This document shows, piece by piece, positions 45,445 through 58,100 of a DNA stretch of 64,000 bases. The notes beneath the pieces are model-generated. The model was given only the letters and a program-made list of their open reading frames with translations, did not search any database and was not told the origin of the DNA. The stretch comes from Asterochloris sp. CNOR1 (lineage: Eukaryota > Chlorophyta > Trebouxiophyceae > Trebouxiales > Trebouxiaceae), in contig OZ017761.1 in NCBI GenBank assembly GCA_963969365.1, forward strand, positions 248,001 through 312,000, written 5' to 3'. Every line of letters starts with the position of its first letter. Positions within the stretch are counted from its first letter, which is position 1. A program made the position numbers and the translations under genes.

Positions 45445-48400
45445 TCAGTAGGATGTCTTGGTGACGGTTGCAAGCACTGGCTCCCAGCAAAGGGGGCAGG
45501 CTTGTCCCTTGCTGATTGCATGAACGCCCTTAGGTCCGCACAGCTGCTCTGCGCACTTGACGCAAGAGGGCACGTGGCCACAGGGTGCCAGCAAGACGCA
45601 ACGCTGGGCAGCCAAGCAGATTACAAATTCGTTGTCAGGGCAAAGCTCGTCTTCTGGCACAGCAGCAGGCATACAGCTGCCGCCTGGGCCTGAGCATTCC
45701 TTTGCCTGCCTGGCCCTTGGCTTTGGACTGGGCTTATGTGGCTTGGGTGGCGGACTGTGGGTAGGCAGCTCTCCCAGCTGCTGCTCCGCACCAGACTGCC
45801 TGGCGCCTGCAGCAGCAGACCCTGTCTGCACTTGCCCAGAGGTGTTACTGGGCCGGGATAGCTGCTGAGAGGACGCAGCAGCATGCAACGCAGGTGGCAG
45901 CAGCAGGCCCAGCATGTCCTGCGGCCCTGAGGTGGCAGCTGGCGCCTCCTGAGCCAGCTCCCGCAGCGGGGACAGGCACTGTGAATGCAGAAGCAACCCA
46001 TGCTCAGCAGCTTCTGGCGTGAGGCACTCGGGTGCTCTTCCTGGAGACAGGGCAGCCTGTGCGCCTCCCCCTGCGCAGCTGCAAGCGTCTTGTGGTGGCT
46101 CAGCACTGTGCTGGCTGGGCTGCTGCGTCTGGCCCGGCACTGTGTCTGTCATGGCCGCCAAACGCTTGGCCGTGTCGTTGCACGCTGTGACACTGCATGC
46201 TGAGCTGGCCGCCTGACTTCCAGCCTGTTGGCCTCTGGGGTAAGTAGAAGCAGCTGAAGGCCGTTGTGGCAAGTCCTGCGCAAAGCAACTTTTAGCTGTG
46301 GACTCGATGCATGGAGCATTTCATGGAGAGCAGGCAAGCGCAGCCCCTTGTGTGGTGCAGCTGCAGATACCGATGCCAGGCTCAGCAAGCCTTCCAGCAC
46401 AAAGCCAGCAGGCTCCTGATTGCATTCAGCACCTGCCAGCTCTCCAGCCACAGCAATGACAGCGGCCGTGGCAAGAGTGCTTCAGCAAGGCGCCTCAATG
46501 CAGCCTGGCCGGCTGTCTTTGCTGAAGACTGCGTGAGAATACTGAGCGCTCAGCAAGAAGAGCTGTATTGATCAAGCGCATGCAAGTAGACATCCCAAAA
46601 GCGTCGCTATTGGCCTGGCCGCCATAGTGTGCCTGCTGCATGTCCAGCTGCAACACGAGCCCAGTTTTGTGCAACGCAGACGCACTGACACGTATCCATC
46701 TCGAACATCTCGAAAACAATGAATCCTCCCTGAGATGAAGTGTCAGTCCCATCTCTTGCTACTCGCCAATGACTGCCCCAGGGTCGTCGCAGGCTACGTG
46801 CACGAGCTGGCTCTGCAGATGGAACAGGACTGCCCACCCCTCCGCCAGCCTCTCCGTGATATCCTGCAGCTGCTCCTGGATGCACTTGTAGGTTTTGTTG
46901 TGGTCATCATTGCTGCACAGCCGGCGCCGCAAATCCTGCACAGCACCAGTCAGCATCTAAAGTCAGCAGGAGGGGCAACAAAGCAGATAGGATGCAGCAG
47001 GAGGCAGAACAGCAAACCATGCAGGGTTGGCTGGGGCTGCTTGCAGGGCACTTTGTGCGGTGCCTGCCTTCGGCAGTTGCAGCACAGGACTGGCATGGAG
47101 ACAAGAGGCAACAAGACGTGTGTCATCAGCCGGCTCAATGCTGCTGCTGTGAAGCGCACCACCCTCAGCTTTTCAGTGGCATGGCAATATCTGATGTTCT
47201 ACACAGCCCTGGCTGCCTCTGCAAAAGCAAGCATGGTGCAAACAACAGCAGGCATGGCTCAGAAGACAACTCACATTCTGGAATTCTGCCCTGGTGTTGC
47301 TGAGCGCCTCTGAAGCAGTCTGGTCAGAGGCCTGAATCCCAGGAAAAAAGTTCCCCAGCCCTACTGCAACTGCACCCTCCATGGCGCATCCCAAGCGAAT
47401 CTGCAGGTAGCTGAGTGTCTGGATCCACCCCTGCATCATCAATGTTGTATTACCAATATTGCTGTTAATAGCAGCCACCCCGATCAGCCAGCTACTTTGC
47501 AATATGCTCGATGAATCTAGGGGTGTGTCTGCCTGCCTCAGATGCACACTGCTGGCTGCCCAAGGCGATCTGAGATTATCGAGGCCCATCGATTGCCGCG
47601 ATAACATTGCGGGCGGTTCCTACTGCCCAAGGGCCAGTGCAGGCACCAACCAGGGATTTGCCTGCCTGCCTGCAGATGCTGGACAGGGGGTTATCGGTAT
47701 CGCCAAGCAGGAGCAGCACCTGCAGCCTCTTGATCTCCTGATTGCGGGCAGCCCTATCCTGCTCCACGTGCTGACCCTGGGCACGGATGCCCTGCAGAAC
47801 AGTATTTTACGGGTCAGCTGTGGTCGCTACTGACTTGTCAAGCACGGATTGGTGTTGCGATGCCACTCATGGTCCTGTGAGCTGACAGCTGTGCACACAC
47901 ATGTGATCGTAGCTTTCAACAGCTTGGTGCTAGTTGTAAATGCCCTGCGAGGAGGAGCAATTGAAGGGCTGTCTGTGAGCCACCACGTCAGCCTGGCAAG
48001 GTCAGCCTCCATCTTGCAGGCTGAGCACTTGGCTGTGACAAGCGCAAACTGGTTGCAGGCCATCATGGTGGTACCAGCTTGGGCAAATTAGAAGCACTGC
48101 CCCCTGCAATGTTGCCTAAGCTGGCACCACCATGATGGCATACAGACCCTTCGCCTGCAGGTGCGCCACCTGCTCCTGATGGCTGCCTGGAAGCTTTTGT
48201 CCAGCAAGCCCCTTCAAAGCATGCCTCATCGGGGGTGGCCCCTGACCTTGCCACAGCAAAGAGGGAGCAGCACCGCACATCAAGGGCCTGCCTGTAAGTA
48301 TGCCCCGTGCTCTCTGAAGGCTGTCTGGACCTCCACTTGCTCCTTTATCAGCTGGTCACGGTGGCGGTCCGTCTCTGCAGATGTGTCAGATGTACCCTCT

Positions 48401-51400
48401 AGCCCACACAGCTCGTTATCAACATAATCCAGGCTGCGCTTCAGGCATTCAAAGCGACATCCTCCCTGCATGCGTCACGCCCAGTGTTTAAGGTGTTGCA
48501 TGTAAACGTGAGCAGCAGCAAACAGTTGGGTCAGCTGCAGGTCGACCTTGAGGCTGTCAGGGTAAATCTCGCCCTTCAATGCGTTTTGGGTTGGTGGAAA
48601 GGGGCTGTTCTGCTGACATACCCAAACAAGGGCTTCAAGAGTTGGCATAAGAAGTTGGCCCCCGCTGCACATCTGTCACCAGCATCTGGGCTGACACGTT
48701 GCAGTACACACACCAGCAGCGGTCTCATGGGCATGCCAAGCACAGTTATATTCCAGCTTCACAGCACAGGCCATGCTTCAGACCTGCAAACTTCTCAGTA
48801 CCCCAGCACGGACCCCCAGACCACTACACAAGGCTGCCCACCTGACGCAGCTCTGTGTTAATCCTTTCCAGCTGGTGTTCCCCTGTTTCGTGGTCATAAA
48901 TGAGTACGGTGACCTGAGCAGTAGCCAGCAGCTTCTCGCGCCTTGGCATGATGATGTGCTCAGGGAGGTCTGCAGGGCTTGCCATAGCCTCTGTATTTTG
49001 CTCAGAGAGGCCGTTGATGCCGGGCAAAGAGGTCCTGGGGCCTGGGGCAGTGGGTTTGGGCCTGCAGGGCAGCGCAGACAACTTTTCGCCCAGGTGCTGA
49101 GGCAGGTCTGCAGGGGCTGCTGCAACCTCAGCTCTTAGGAAGTTGACGCCAGGCAGAGACCTGGGGGCGGTGGTGTCTGCAGGACAGATAAAACTGGGTG
49201 GATCGCTTTGCTCTGCTCAGATCAGTTTCTTGAGTGCTTACGATGAGTGTCGGTGTCATGTCAAGCAGTGCCAGCTTGATTTGGGACCAGCAGCCTGACT
49301 CAAAGCTTTATGGACCCATTGTTGTGTGGCACTGCCAGCAGCCTCACACAAAGAGGGGCACAAGACTCTGAACCCCTCAGGCCCCTTGCACCCACCTGGT
49401 GTCATACTTCTCGCTTGGCTTGAGCTCCTCAGCCTCAGAGCGGCTCAGCAGCATCTGCTCGAGGAGGAATTCGGCATTGCGGCGCTGCTCCTCCCAGGTG
49501 TGCATGTCATTCAGTGCCGCCACCAGGTCCTCATGCGCCTTCACTGCGCTGGGATGAAGCGAGCCTGACACAATGTGTTGCAGTCAGTCTGGTGGACTGG
49601 AAGCAGTCTCACGGTGCCAACGCCGGGTGCTGCCAAGCTAGTTGTAAGCTTCATGGTGCGGGGGTGGCACCTAGCCTTCAGGGGCTGTGACAGCGCCAGA
49701 CTTCTCAATGACAAATAGGCACAGATTACAGGTCAACCCTGACCATGTGGGCCCTTGTCAGTGGTATCAGCAGTGTCAGCTGGCAGAGCACCCCAAGTGA
49801 ATATGCCAAAGCAGGTTAAGAGCAGGCATGTATCAAGGTGGCGGCCCTTGGCATTCTGAGCTCTATGCCAGCAGACAGTCAGAGCATGCATCAGTCAGGC
49901 TGGTGCCCAGATGTCCCTGCAAAGTCAACCCTGGCTGGTGCTCAATAACAGCAGATCAGCTAAGTTTGAGTGACAAAGACTGCTCACTGAGGCAGAGCTT
50001 GGCGCCGGCACAAGCCTTCCCAGCACTGGACTTGAAGCCGCCAAAGACATACTCCAGGCTGAGGCCAATGTTGCAAGCCTCATTGTTGCAAGGGTGCCCA
50101 TCCTCCTGGAACTTATGCTGGGTCTCTCCAAGTCTGCTCTGCAAGAGCACAACTGTAGACGTGTGGGGGCACTTTCACCAGGAGGTGCTGCAGCCACATG
50201 GGGTGACCTGAAGGCAGGTGCCTCTCCTTGTGCAAGCTGAACAGGTCTGCATCGCTGGCTCTTCTACTGGTCACTGCGTGACAGGCAAGGTGTATCACCT
50301 GGAGGTACTGCAGCCATCTGGGGTTGATCTGCAGGCAGTCGCCCTCCTCGTTCAGGATGAAGTGGTCGACGTCAGAGGCCTGCTCCTCTGCCTACAGCAA
50401 TAATCAATCCGTCAGATGGGCTGCATGTAGCTCAGGTTTGCTCGCCATTCACTCCACAGCATCCACTGCTGTGGCTGCTACGCAGTGTGCAGCAGCTGAC
50501 CTGCCAGCATGACAGTACCACTGGAAATGGCTGTACTTTGCTGAGGCAGATGTGCAGCCCCTGCATTTTGTCCTGGCTCACAGGCAGTGTGCAGCTCAGC
50601 CAAATACCATTTTACTTCAGAGCCATGGCAAACCTGAGATGCCTCTTCACTCTTTCGACTGCCTGACAGCAGTGGAAGACCCACTGAAGTTTGACCCGAG
50701 CAACCTTCTTGGAACTGCTTTGGCTAAGATTGCGTCTTAAGGGTCAGATTCTTGAAAGCAGATGCCGCCCCTGTGCCGCTCGAAACAGATATGTGGCAGC
50801 AGCGCCACCTCCACTCACCTCTTTGTGTGCCTCTTGGGCGGTGTGGTGTCCCAGCATCCCACTGTCGTGCTGCAGTGGCCAGCATCTCACCACTTCCTCC
50901 ACGGCCTTGCCTCGTTGGGATCATGGTGGCAAATGGCCAAATGGTGCAGCATGGCCAGCCCCACCCACCTCATCCTCTGCCTCCTGTGGCGCTGCACATG
51001 TCTCCAGGGTCAGGCAGTCCACCTTTTGAGTCAGCCACTCCGCGATGTGCTTTAGCACTAACTTTGGCAAACTTTCAAAGTCCTCATACATCAGCTTCAT
51101 GCGGGACGTCTTGCGCATGTGCTCGGGCAGCATCTCGCAAATAAAGGCTGTCAAAGGCTCGCGGACGGTGCGTGCCCTGCAGCAAAGGGCACGAAACTGG
51201 TACAAGAGGGCGCCCTGCCAGTGCTATGGTGGGCAGGCTAGCATGTCGCGAGCAATGGTGTGCTCCTGCAACACCAGCAGTAAGTGCAACAGGAGCATGC
51301 GCTCAGGGAACATGTTGCAGATGAAGGCACGAGTTCCTAGGCAGTGTGCACCTTGCAGCCCAGTCACATCAGAGTCCGTAAGAAAGGCAGCCCAACAGGT

Positions 51401-53719
51401 GCATGGACTGCTGTGCTGGCCTGGACGCTGCAGCCCCTCTTGCCTGGCCAGCGTGCGAGGTCGTGTTTGGGTTTTGGGATGGCCACCTCATGGCTTCTGC
51501 TGGGGTAATCACCAGTGCTGCTGCTCAATGTGTAAGCAAAGCCAACTTCAGAGCAGCAAGCCAGGGCCTATGCTTGCCTGCGTGCATTATCTAAGAGTGA
51601 CAGCCACCCACATCCTGCAATGCGTAGCCCCATGCAACAGCAGTCTCGGCCATTTAAGGCCGTGAACAAATATGTCAAGGCAGCCAAGCAGCACATGTGT
51701 ACACAAGGTGCTCAAAAGCGTCCACAGCATTTTCTCCCAACCTACAGCAAGCACTGACAAAATGTGTGAGGCTCCTACATGTGCTGCGTGTTCCGCTTGA
51801 CTTGGGCAGGAAAGCCAGCAGAAACCACTGATCAGATTCTGGAACTCACAGGTGCTCATTCTCTTTTTCTAAGGCCTGCATGACGACGTGGATCTGCTCC
51901 AGGCTGCAGCTGCGCGCTAGATCCTGCAGCTGCTCGGGGCTGCCGCGCCCACGGGGGTCCGTCTGCCGTCGGGCCACCTGCTCTTCCTGGAGCTGGCGTA
52001 TGAGGTCTTTCACGGCCTTCAGCACCTCAGTCCTGCAGGCAGAAGCTGAGCAATTCAAGCTGTGATGCACATGTGACCTGGCGGTGAAGTTGTGCAAGCG
52101 CTTCAGAAGCTCGGCACAGTCAGAGAGACAAGCAGGGGGGCTGTTGCAGGTACCAATGTTTTGCGTGCACTTCAGCATGACAGGCGTGTCTGGGCATCTG
52201 CAGCTCTGCCAAAAACACCATTGTGCAGGATGTCATAGGCAAGCAGTGCTGACAGCCTGCAAAGGTGCCAACCTCACTGGCAGTCCACAGGCACCGGTGG
52301 CGCATGCAGCACAGACACAGCAGCGGGCAGTCGCTCAGCAGTGCTACCTTTAGGCCAAATCTAGGTGAGGCCCGCTTCCAGGTGGTATCAGGACCGGTTT
52401 CACCCGCATGTGCGCACGTGCACTTCAGTTGCATACAAAAGTGCAGCGCCTGCTCTGTCGGCTACTCAACCCCTCTGCCCCCTCCCATCACCTGCCCATT
52501 TCAAGTGCAGCACGCTTACATGCGCAGGCGAAACGCCTCCTGTGCTGCCTTCTCACTTGAGCTCCCCTCGTTGTGAGGCAGCAGGTGGCGCAGTTTCTCA
52601 TCAATGAAGTTCTCCTTGATGCACAGCCTGCAGCGCAGCCGAATGAAAGACTGGATCAGGCCCATCTCAAAGCAATGTGTGGTGACCGACAGAGCAGCAG
52701 GTGCGCACCACTGTGGTGTACTGTGCCTGCAGAATCTTGGAAGACACAAGCCTATCAGCAGCAGGCCGCCCACTGCTACTTTGGCCATCAAGATCACGCA
52801 ATGGCCCAACAGATCTCTCTGCATTGCTTCAAACAGCGTACAAACTTGCTGTCTGCACCTGAACTCCGTAGCATTGAGGAACTCCTTGGCAGCTGGCGGC
52901 CATTTCCACAGCTTCCAGCTTTTGTTCTCCTGCAGACGCTGGATGACCACGGAGAGCAGCTCGTCCATAGTGGGATATCCCTTCAATCCTTTGTAGGTGC
53001 AAGGCAGACGCGCCTCGTCCAGCTTTTTTATTACCAGCTCGGCGTGCAGCTGAACTAACTCAGCTGCAGCAGCACGCACAAGGTGAGGGAAGCTGCAGCA
53101 GCAGGTGCCCAGCCACAGAGACATGATGGCCACCTCAGGTGGAGGGCCGCATCGAGGAGCTGCATTAGGTGCGCCACCAGCACACTGCGGCTGAGCTGAG
53201 CCATGCTGCAGTGGTAGGCCTCTGGCCTCGTGACAGCCCCAGCTGGCCCAAGGCAGAGGTTGCACTTCAGCCACACGCCAAGCACAGCACACAGCCGCTG
53301 TGAAGCCTCCACCAAGCTCCACATTTGCTTGTGACAACATTATAATTAGGGCGTTCGGGCCTGGAGACGGCCTTCGCTGCTCAGACTGCAGTCAGAGGGA
53401 AGCTGCTGCTTGCACCTGGCCCGCACAGGATGCCAGTCCAGAGGGCAGCCGGCCCCCCTTGCTCTACCGCCTGGCGCCCGCTGCTTGGGCTTGTCCAAGG
53501 AGCCGCCCCACCGCTCCAGTCCAGAAGGCAAACGAAATGATACTGTGAAGCAGCCTGCCCACCTTGCTCTTTGCGCTGCCTGGCGCCCACTTCAGCTGCC
53601 CGCTGCTTGAGCTTACTCAGAGGGATGCTGAGCAGCTTCAGGCGGTCGTCCTGGGAGACAGATGCCCAGAAGGGCTTGACCTTGGCCACACGGTCCTGGG
53701 GCAGCCCCTGGGGCTCCAT
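45445..53719 (-). CDS. Large coiled-coil protein with C-terminal RING-like domain, many exons, partly resolved
   Basis: The C-terminal exon (about 46240-45445) ends in a C3HC4-type RING-like domain with CGHVPSCVKC and CPLCWEPV, so an E3 ubiquitin ligase role is likely. At least 12 upstream exons are supported. The one from 53719 encodes MEPQGLPQDRVAKVKPFWAS. That near 53053-52882 encodes ARLPCTYKGLKGYPTMDELL. Those at 52629-52513, 52033-51849 and 51178-50972 join in phase and contain NFIDEKLRHLLPHNEG, LKAVKDLIRQLQEEQVARRQ and RTVREPLTAFICEMLPEHM. Further exons near 50396-50299, 50150, 49557-49395, 48940-48842, 48465-48296 and 47793-47278 encode charged, helix-prone segments. The architecture resembles plant coiled-coil RING proteins, which carry a single RING at the extreme C-terminus. 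The first zinc cysteine is missing (FVIC where CVIC is expected). The start ATG at 53719 is tentative, since the exon may extend further upstream to an acceptor, and a few internal joins are unresolved. Confidence 0.6.
48940..49135 (-). repeat. Ghost junctions in the RING gene near 49 kb
   Basis: The plus-strand block GAGG(T/C)CTGCAGGGGCT recurs at about 48965 and 49105 next to similar flanks (CAGGTGCTGAGGCAGG or GTGCTCAGGGAGG). It is a shorter and weaker example of the junction copies in this window. Confidence 0.5.
50160..50370 (-). repeat. Ghost donor junction in the RING gene near 50.2 kb
   Basis: The real exon end on the plus strand reads CACCTGGAGGTACTGCAGCC, then ATCTGGGGTTGATCTGCAGG. 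A copy about 125 bases lower reads CACCAGGAGGTGCTGCAGCC, then ACATGGGGTGACCTGAAGG. Both donor and exon bases are retained in the copy. Confidence 0.85.
50805..51370 (-). repeat. Ghost junctions on both sides of a RING gene exon
   Basis: The donor side (plus-strand CACCTCATCCTCTGCCTCCT at about 50966) has a copy CACCTCTTTGTGTGCCTCTT near 50815. The acceptor side (plus-strand GCTCGGGCAGCATCTCGC near 51120) has a copy GCTCAGGGAACATGTTGC near 51301, followed by matching GCAGATGAAGGC and TGCACCTTGCAGCC. Confidence 0.82.
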
Positions 53720-53860
53720 GAACTCATGCTGCAGAGTGAGTGGCTCCTGTCAGTTGTGCTGCAGCCCAACGTTGGCAGTTAACGGGCCAACACAGAGCCA
53801 CTGCAGCACCATCAGGGGCTTCATGAAGTCATACAGCAGTAGAGTTGAGGGTTGTCAGTT
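53420..53860 (-). repeat. Ghost junctions around the first recognised RING gene exon
   Basis: The donor end of the exon on the plus strand reads CACCTTGCTCTTTGCGCTGC then CTGGCGCCC. A copy near 53454 reads CCCCTTGCTCTACCGC then CTGGCGCCC. On the other side, GGGGCTCCATGAACTCATGC is copied near 53815 as GGGGCTTCATGAAGTCATAC. The second copy suggests a spliced acceptor just upstream of the ATG at 53719. Confidence 0.8.
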
Positions 53861-55164
53861 GCATTGCAGCCTGGAAGAGCAGCACCACGCCAGGCTGCAG
53901 CTGGGGCCACCTGATCCCGAGGCAAACCTGATCGTGGGCCACACCTTAGGCTCATGCATCATGCCGCAGCACACACAAGATGCCTGTGCTTTGCTGGCCT
54001 TCCACAGCCCAAGTGAAAGGCACTGCCATGCAGATGCAGAGCTTGAGGCCATGCCGCAGCACGACAAACAGCGTGACCGCACTTGGCTACTGGGTGTGCA
54101 TGTCTGTTTTGATCTCAGACGATCTCACTGAGATCTGCGGTTCGTCTGAGCACGCCTGATACAAGATGGACTCCTTCTGAGATGCAGGCTGTCCTGTGAC
54201 CCTGTCGAGCGTTTGACCCAGAAGGAAAGGCGACCACAAGGAAGCAACTGAGATGCGCTCCTATGTCTTGAGAGCCATGTGAGGCACACTCTGAGATGAG
54301 AGACTACTGGATTGCAACATCCTGCTTTTAATATAAGCTAGCTGCTGATCGGCTCTTCTCCTGCTTGCCAGGCTGTTCTGCAGGGGTCTTCCTGCTGACA
54401 CAGCATCTGGATGTCATTCAGTCGTCAGACGCCACCACAGCTCAGCATGTGATGAGCTCAATCAGTATCTGCCGCTGCCTATGCTTTCTGCCTCGTGCAG
54501 GCCCCTCTGATCCAGCAGCAGGCCTGTCTGGACTCCCTGCAGCAGTGTTGGGAGCCAGAGTTTGTTGAAACTCCCCCGACAGCCAGCGTTCTCATGGGCT
54601 TGCCAGCTCAGAAGGGATGATCCTGCAGTGAGCACATGATGAGGGGCTGTCCCGGGACAAGCATGCATGCGCAGCTGCAGCCAAGGGAGGTCACCGCCCG
54701 TTGTTGCAATGGCTGAAGCAGGGGTGATATGAGGCCACCTGCTCTGCTGCAGCCAGCGACGATGACCTGCCAGCCCTGGAATGAGCACATCAGCAGGGAT
54801 GTCCAGCTGGCACGAGGAGCAATGCGCAGAGCCAGCCTGAAGTGATGATCTGGCAGCACTGTGATGGGCGTCGCAGCATGGAGCTTCCTCTGGCATAAGG
54901 AGATGTATGCTAAGGCTGGAACACTTCCAGCTCTGCTGAGCTGTGCATGACTGGCCCTCAAAATTGCACAATCTGCCCTCTGTTGCTCTACTGTGCTCAT
55001 GGCGCATGAGGTGAGTATTTGAAAAAGACAATGTGTGGTTCCTGTCAAATCACACTGAAGGCCAGTCCACACAAGCATGACAATGGAGAGAGACAATCGT
55101 AGCAATTATCAGTGGGTCAGTTCGGATTCAAATGCACATCACACTCTGGGGGACCTCACTGACT
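53730..55164. other. Unresolved spacer with an orphan exon-like stretch
   Basis: Between the RING gene and the GST_N gene I find no complete gene. On the plus strand about 54501-54620, after an acceptor-like TCGTGCAG, an open stretch reads APLIQQQACLDSLQQCWEPE and continues to a stop (ending GLPAQKG). It has protein-like composition but no partner exon I could join. It could be the last exon of a small plus-strand gene or chance. Confidence 0.35.
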
Positions 55165-58100
55165 TCAGACTGCATAGGTCTTTTCCAGATAGCTGTTGAT
55201 CTGAGGAGTTTCGAACATTGCTATACCTGTGTTGCTGTCCTCAATGTATGGCACCTGCAGCATGGCACTGTGAAAGTCACAGCTGGAGTGCTGGATAGTG
55301 TACTGTCCAGCTAAGGTGCAGTGTCAGCATCAGCACTGCTTCTTTCTGTCCAGCTGTCGTGTACAGTGAAGCACCATTGTTGTCATGTCCAAGCCCTCTC
55401 CTCGTGTTTGCCACGCAATACCTTCTGTGCAAACATTCAGGCTCTTGGCTGTTAGCTCTGAGCTGCATGTTCAGTAAGTTCACCTGGAACACGCCCCATT
55501 TGTCCTCCATCTCCTTCCTTCTGGGGCTGTTGCGCGCCACTGTGTGATAGATGTGGGGCAGCTCAAGCTCTACCAGCACCTGCAGGGGTGCAGAGCTGAA
55601 AGCTCAGCAGATGTCAAAAGTTGAGGGAGCATGGAATATGCTGGAAGGACCTTGCAGACAATGCTCTCTTCGTATGTGATGAGCCCTGAGAGACGTGCAG
55701 GCAAGGCTGAGGTACATTGGGCACTTGCACAGACGCCCAGCAGCGCTACGCTCACCTCACGTGCCAGCTTGCAGAAGGGGCTGGCCTGCAGCAGCAGGAG
55801 TACACTTGTTAGTGCCAGTGCAGGATATTTTTCCAGGCAGCACCCTGTATGACAGCAACTACCTGAGCCCAACGTGGATTGCGGTCAGGCTGCTGAAGAT
55901 ATCGGCAGCTTGAAGCTCATACAGAGCGGCTGGTTTGGCACTGGGCGGAAATGTTGCCATGCACAGCACAGGACTGTGCCAAGTGGAGCTGGAGACAGAG
56001 AGTTCTGATGTACGGCAGACACAGACTGCTGCATGATTCTGTGAGGCCGATCTTCCAATAGAGCCCGCCTCCACGCAGCTGCCCACCTCATAGCCCCAGA
56101 CATCGATGGGCTTCTTTGGCAGGCGGCTCTGCCTGTAGGTTCCGCCTCTTCCAGCCCTGCAGGGCAAGTCAGCAGGGCTGATGGCGGGGCAAGGAAAAAT
56201 ATTTTATGGCTAGGCTGGCGCTTCCGTACTCAAGCCAGCAGGCCTGGTAAGCACACTTGAGCTGGACGAGCAATGCTGGGCAGGCCTGTCTGCCGTGGCA
56301 GGATGGGGCAAACAGTGCAGCACAGGTGGCAAGCTGCGCTGCTGGCCAAGCAGCTGGGGCTGCGCTTATACGAGTCAAGCAGCAGCTGCTGGCCTGCAGT
56401 GCACCACACCCCCACAGGGTGCAGGCTTGCAGTCATGCACCAAAGCAGGCTGCTGGGCTTGTACTGCAGGCTTTGTGTTTGCACTCTCAGATGATGCTGC
56501 AGTGCACTTACCTTGGCAGCAAGCCCAGACCGCAGGTGATGGTTGTGAGGGGTCCCAGAGACAGCTGCAGGCACAAGGGCACCCTGCTCACGCTTTATCA
56601 GGAAGGCAGAGAACAATGCACCTCAAGCGTGTGCTTTGCAGCACATGGTTGATTTAGTTGCAGGCCAGCCTGTGCTCGTGTGTCAGCCGATGCACATGGC
56701 AGTGAGCTTTGTTGCGCAGCCAGGAGATGCATGGTGCAGAGGTCTTGGACGCACAGTCATGTGGCGCATGTGCAGGTCAACAAACTGCACAGCGACAAGG
56801 CAAGCCAGGCCTAGGTGGGCTGCTCAGCAGTTCTCACCTGCAAGGGCACCTGGCCATCGCCATACTCCTGCAAAGCACAACAGCAGTTGCATCAGTCATG
56901 AGTGCGCAGGAAAGCAGGCGCCTGAGAGGCTGGCGCAGAAAGGAATGGAAGACACTGGCAGCTGGCCTGACACAGGCTCTTGCTGAAGGCAGTGGCAGTG
57001 ACCTGCGCTTGTTCTGGATACTAGCAACACCCCCAGCATCGTGCGTCCGTGGAGGCAGCAGTGACGCAGACAGTGAGAGCTGCCCAGGAGAGCAGAGCCG
57101 CCAGTCATAGGAGAGTCCATGAAAGTGGGACATCGCACTGCTTTCAACGCTCTTGCAGTGCTGTGTAGGGGGCGCTACCCCGTACTTCATGATGCCACAC
57201 AGCACAGCAAGAGAGAAGTAGCAGGCCATTGCAGCACCCACCCCGGGGCTGAATGCACAAGTCCAACCTGCCCCACACACCACGCTCCCACAACATGCAC
57301 AGCACCGGCCTGAGGCCTCTGGCATGTTGCAAATGACAATTATAGATAGCTAAGTGACGATGCTGTCAGAGCACAGCAGGCTGGTCCCCTATGAGCTGCA
57401 GGGCGACCCCACCTGCCACAGGCGGTTATTGCTGCCGCTGCACACCTCAGATGTGGCAAGGAGAGACTGACGCTTGCAGTTCCTGTAGACGCCACTGACC
57501 CCGGGCAACATGCACATGACACAGCTCATCGACGTTGGTCTTTTGGGCGGCCTGCTGCCACAGGTAGCCATCTTGCTGCAGAGCCCAGCGATGCAAAGCA
57601 GGAGGTGCCCCCTTGCACAGCTCTTGTGAGTTAGAGGGCGACCCTGCCTGCACAGCACTCTATACCCACAAGGCTCTTTGACGCCATGTGCTGGAGGGGT
57701 GGCCCCACCTGCCACAGGTAGTTGATGATGCTGTCCGACTCCAACATGCTGGTCCCAGTGTTGGGGTCCACCATGTAGGGGAACTGAGACTTCCCGCTCA
57801 GCTGCAAGGCCTGCACAGGTGCATCAAACCTGGATGGACATACATGGAGGACTGCTTGACTGAATGGCCTGCCCCACAAGATGGGCCCTCCCTCCTGAGA
57901 CTTTCTGCTGCAGGGCCTGCAGCAACAAGCATCCAAAGGGTCAGCACAGTGCTGGAGTGGGCGCCCTCACGCTGCTCCGGTTGCAAAAAGACACAATCAT
58001 GCAAACTCACTGAGTTGCATGCATGCGCAGGCACCGATGTGAACCTCCTCAGCTGTGTGCACCAATCTGAAGACACGAGGGCCATGCTGGCTCGATCAGG

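Noticed and set aside
54462-55031. A 189-codon minus-strand open frame
   Set aside because: It has no family resemblance, an erratic composition rich in Cys, His and Ser, and ghost-like repeats around it. The neighbouring GST_N gene ends at 55165 without it.
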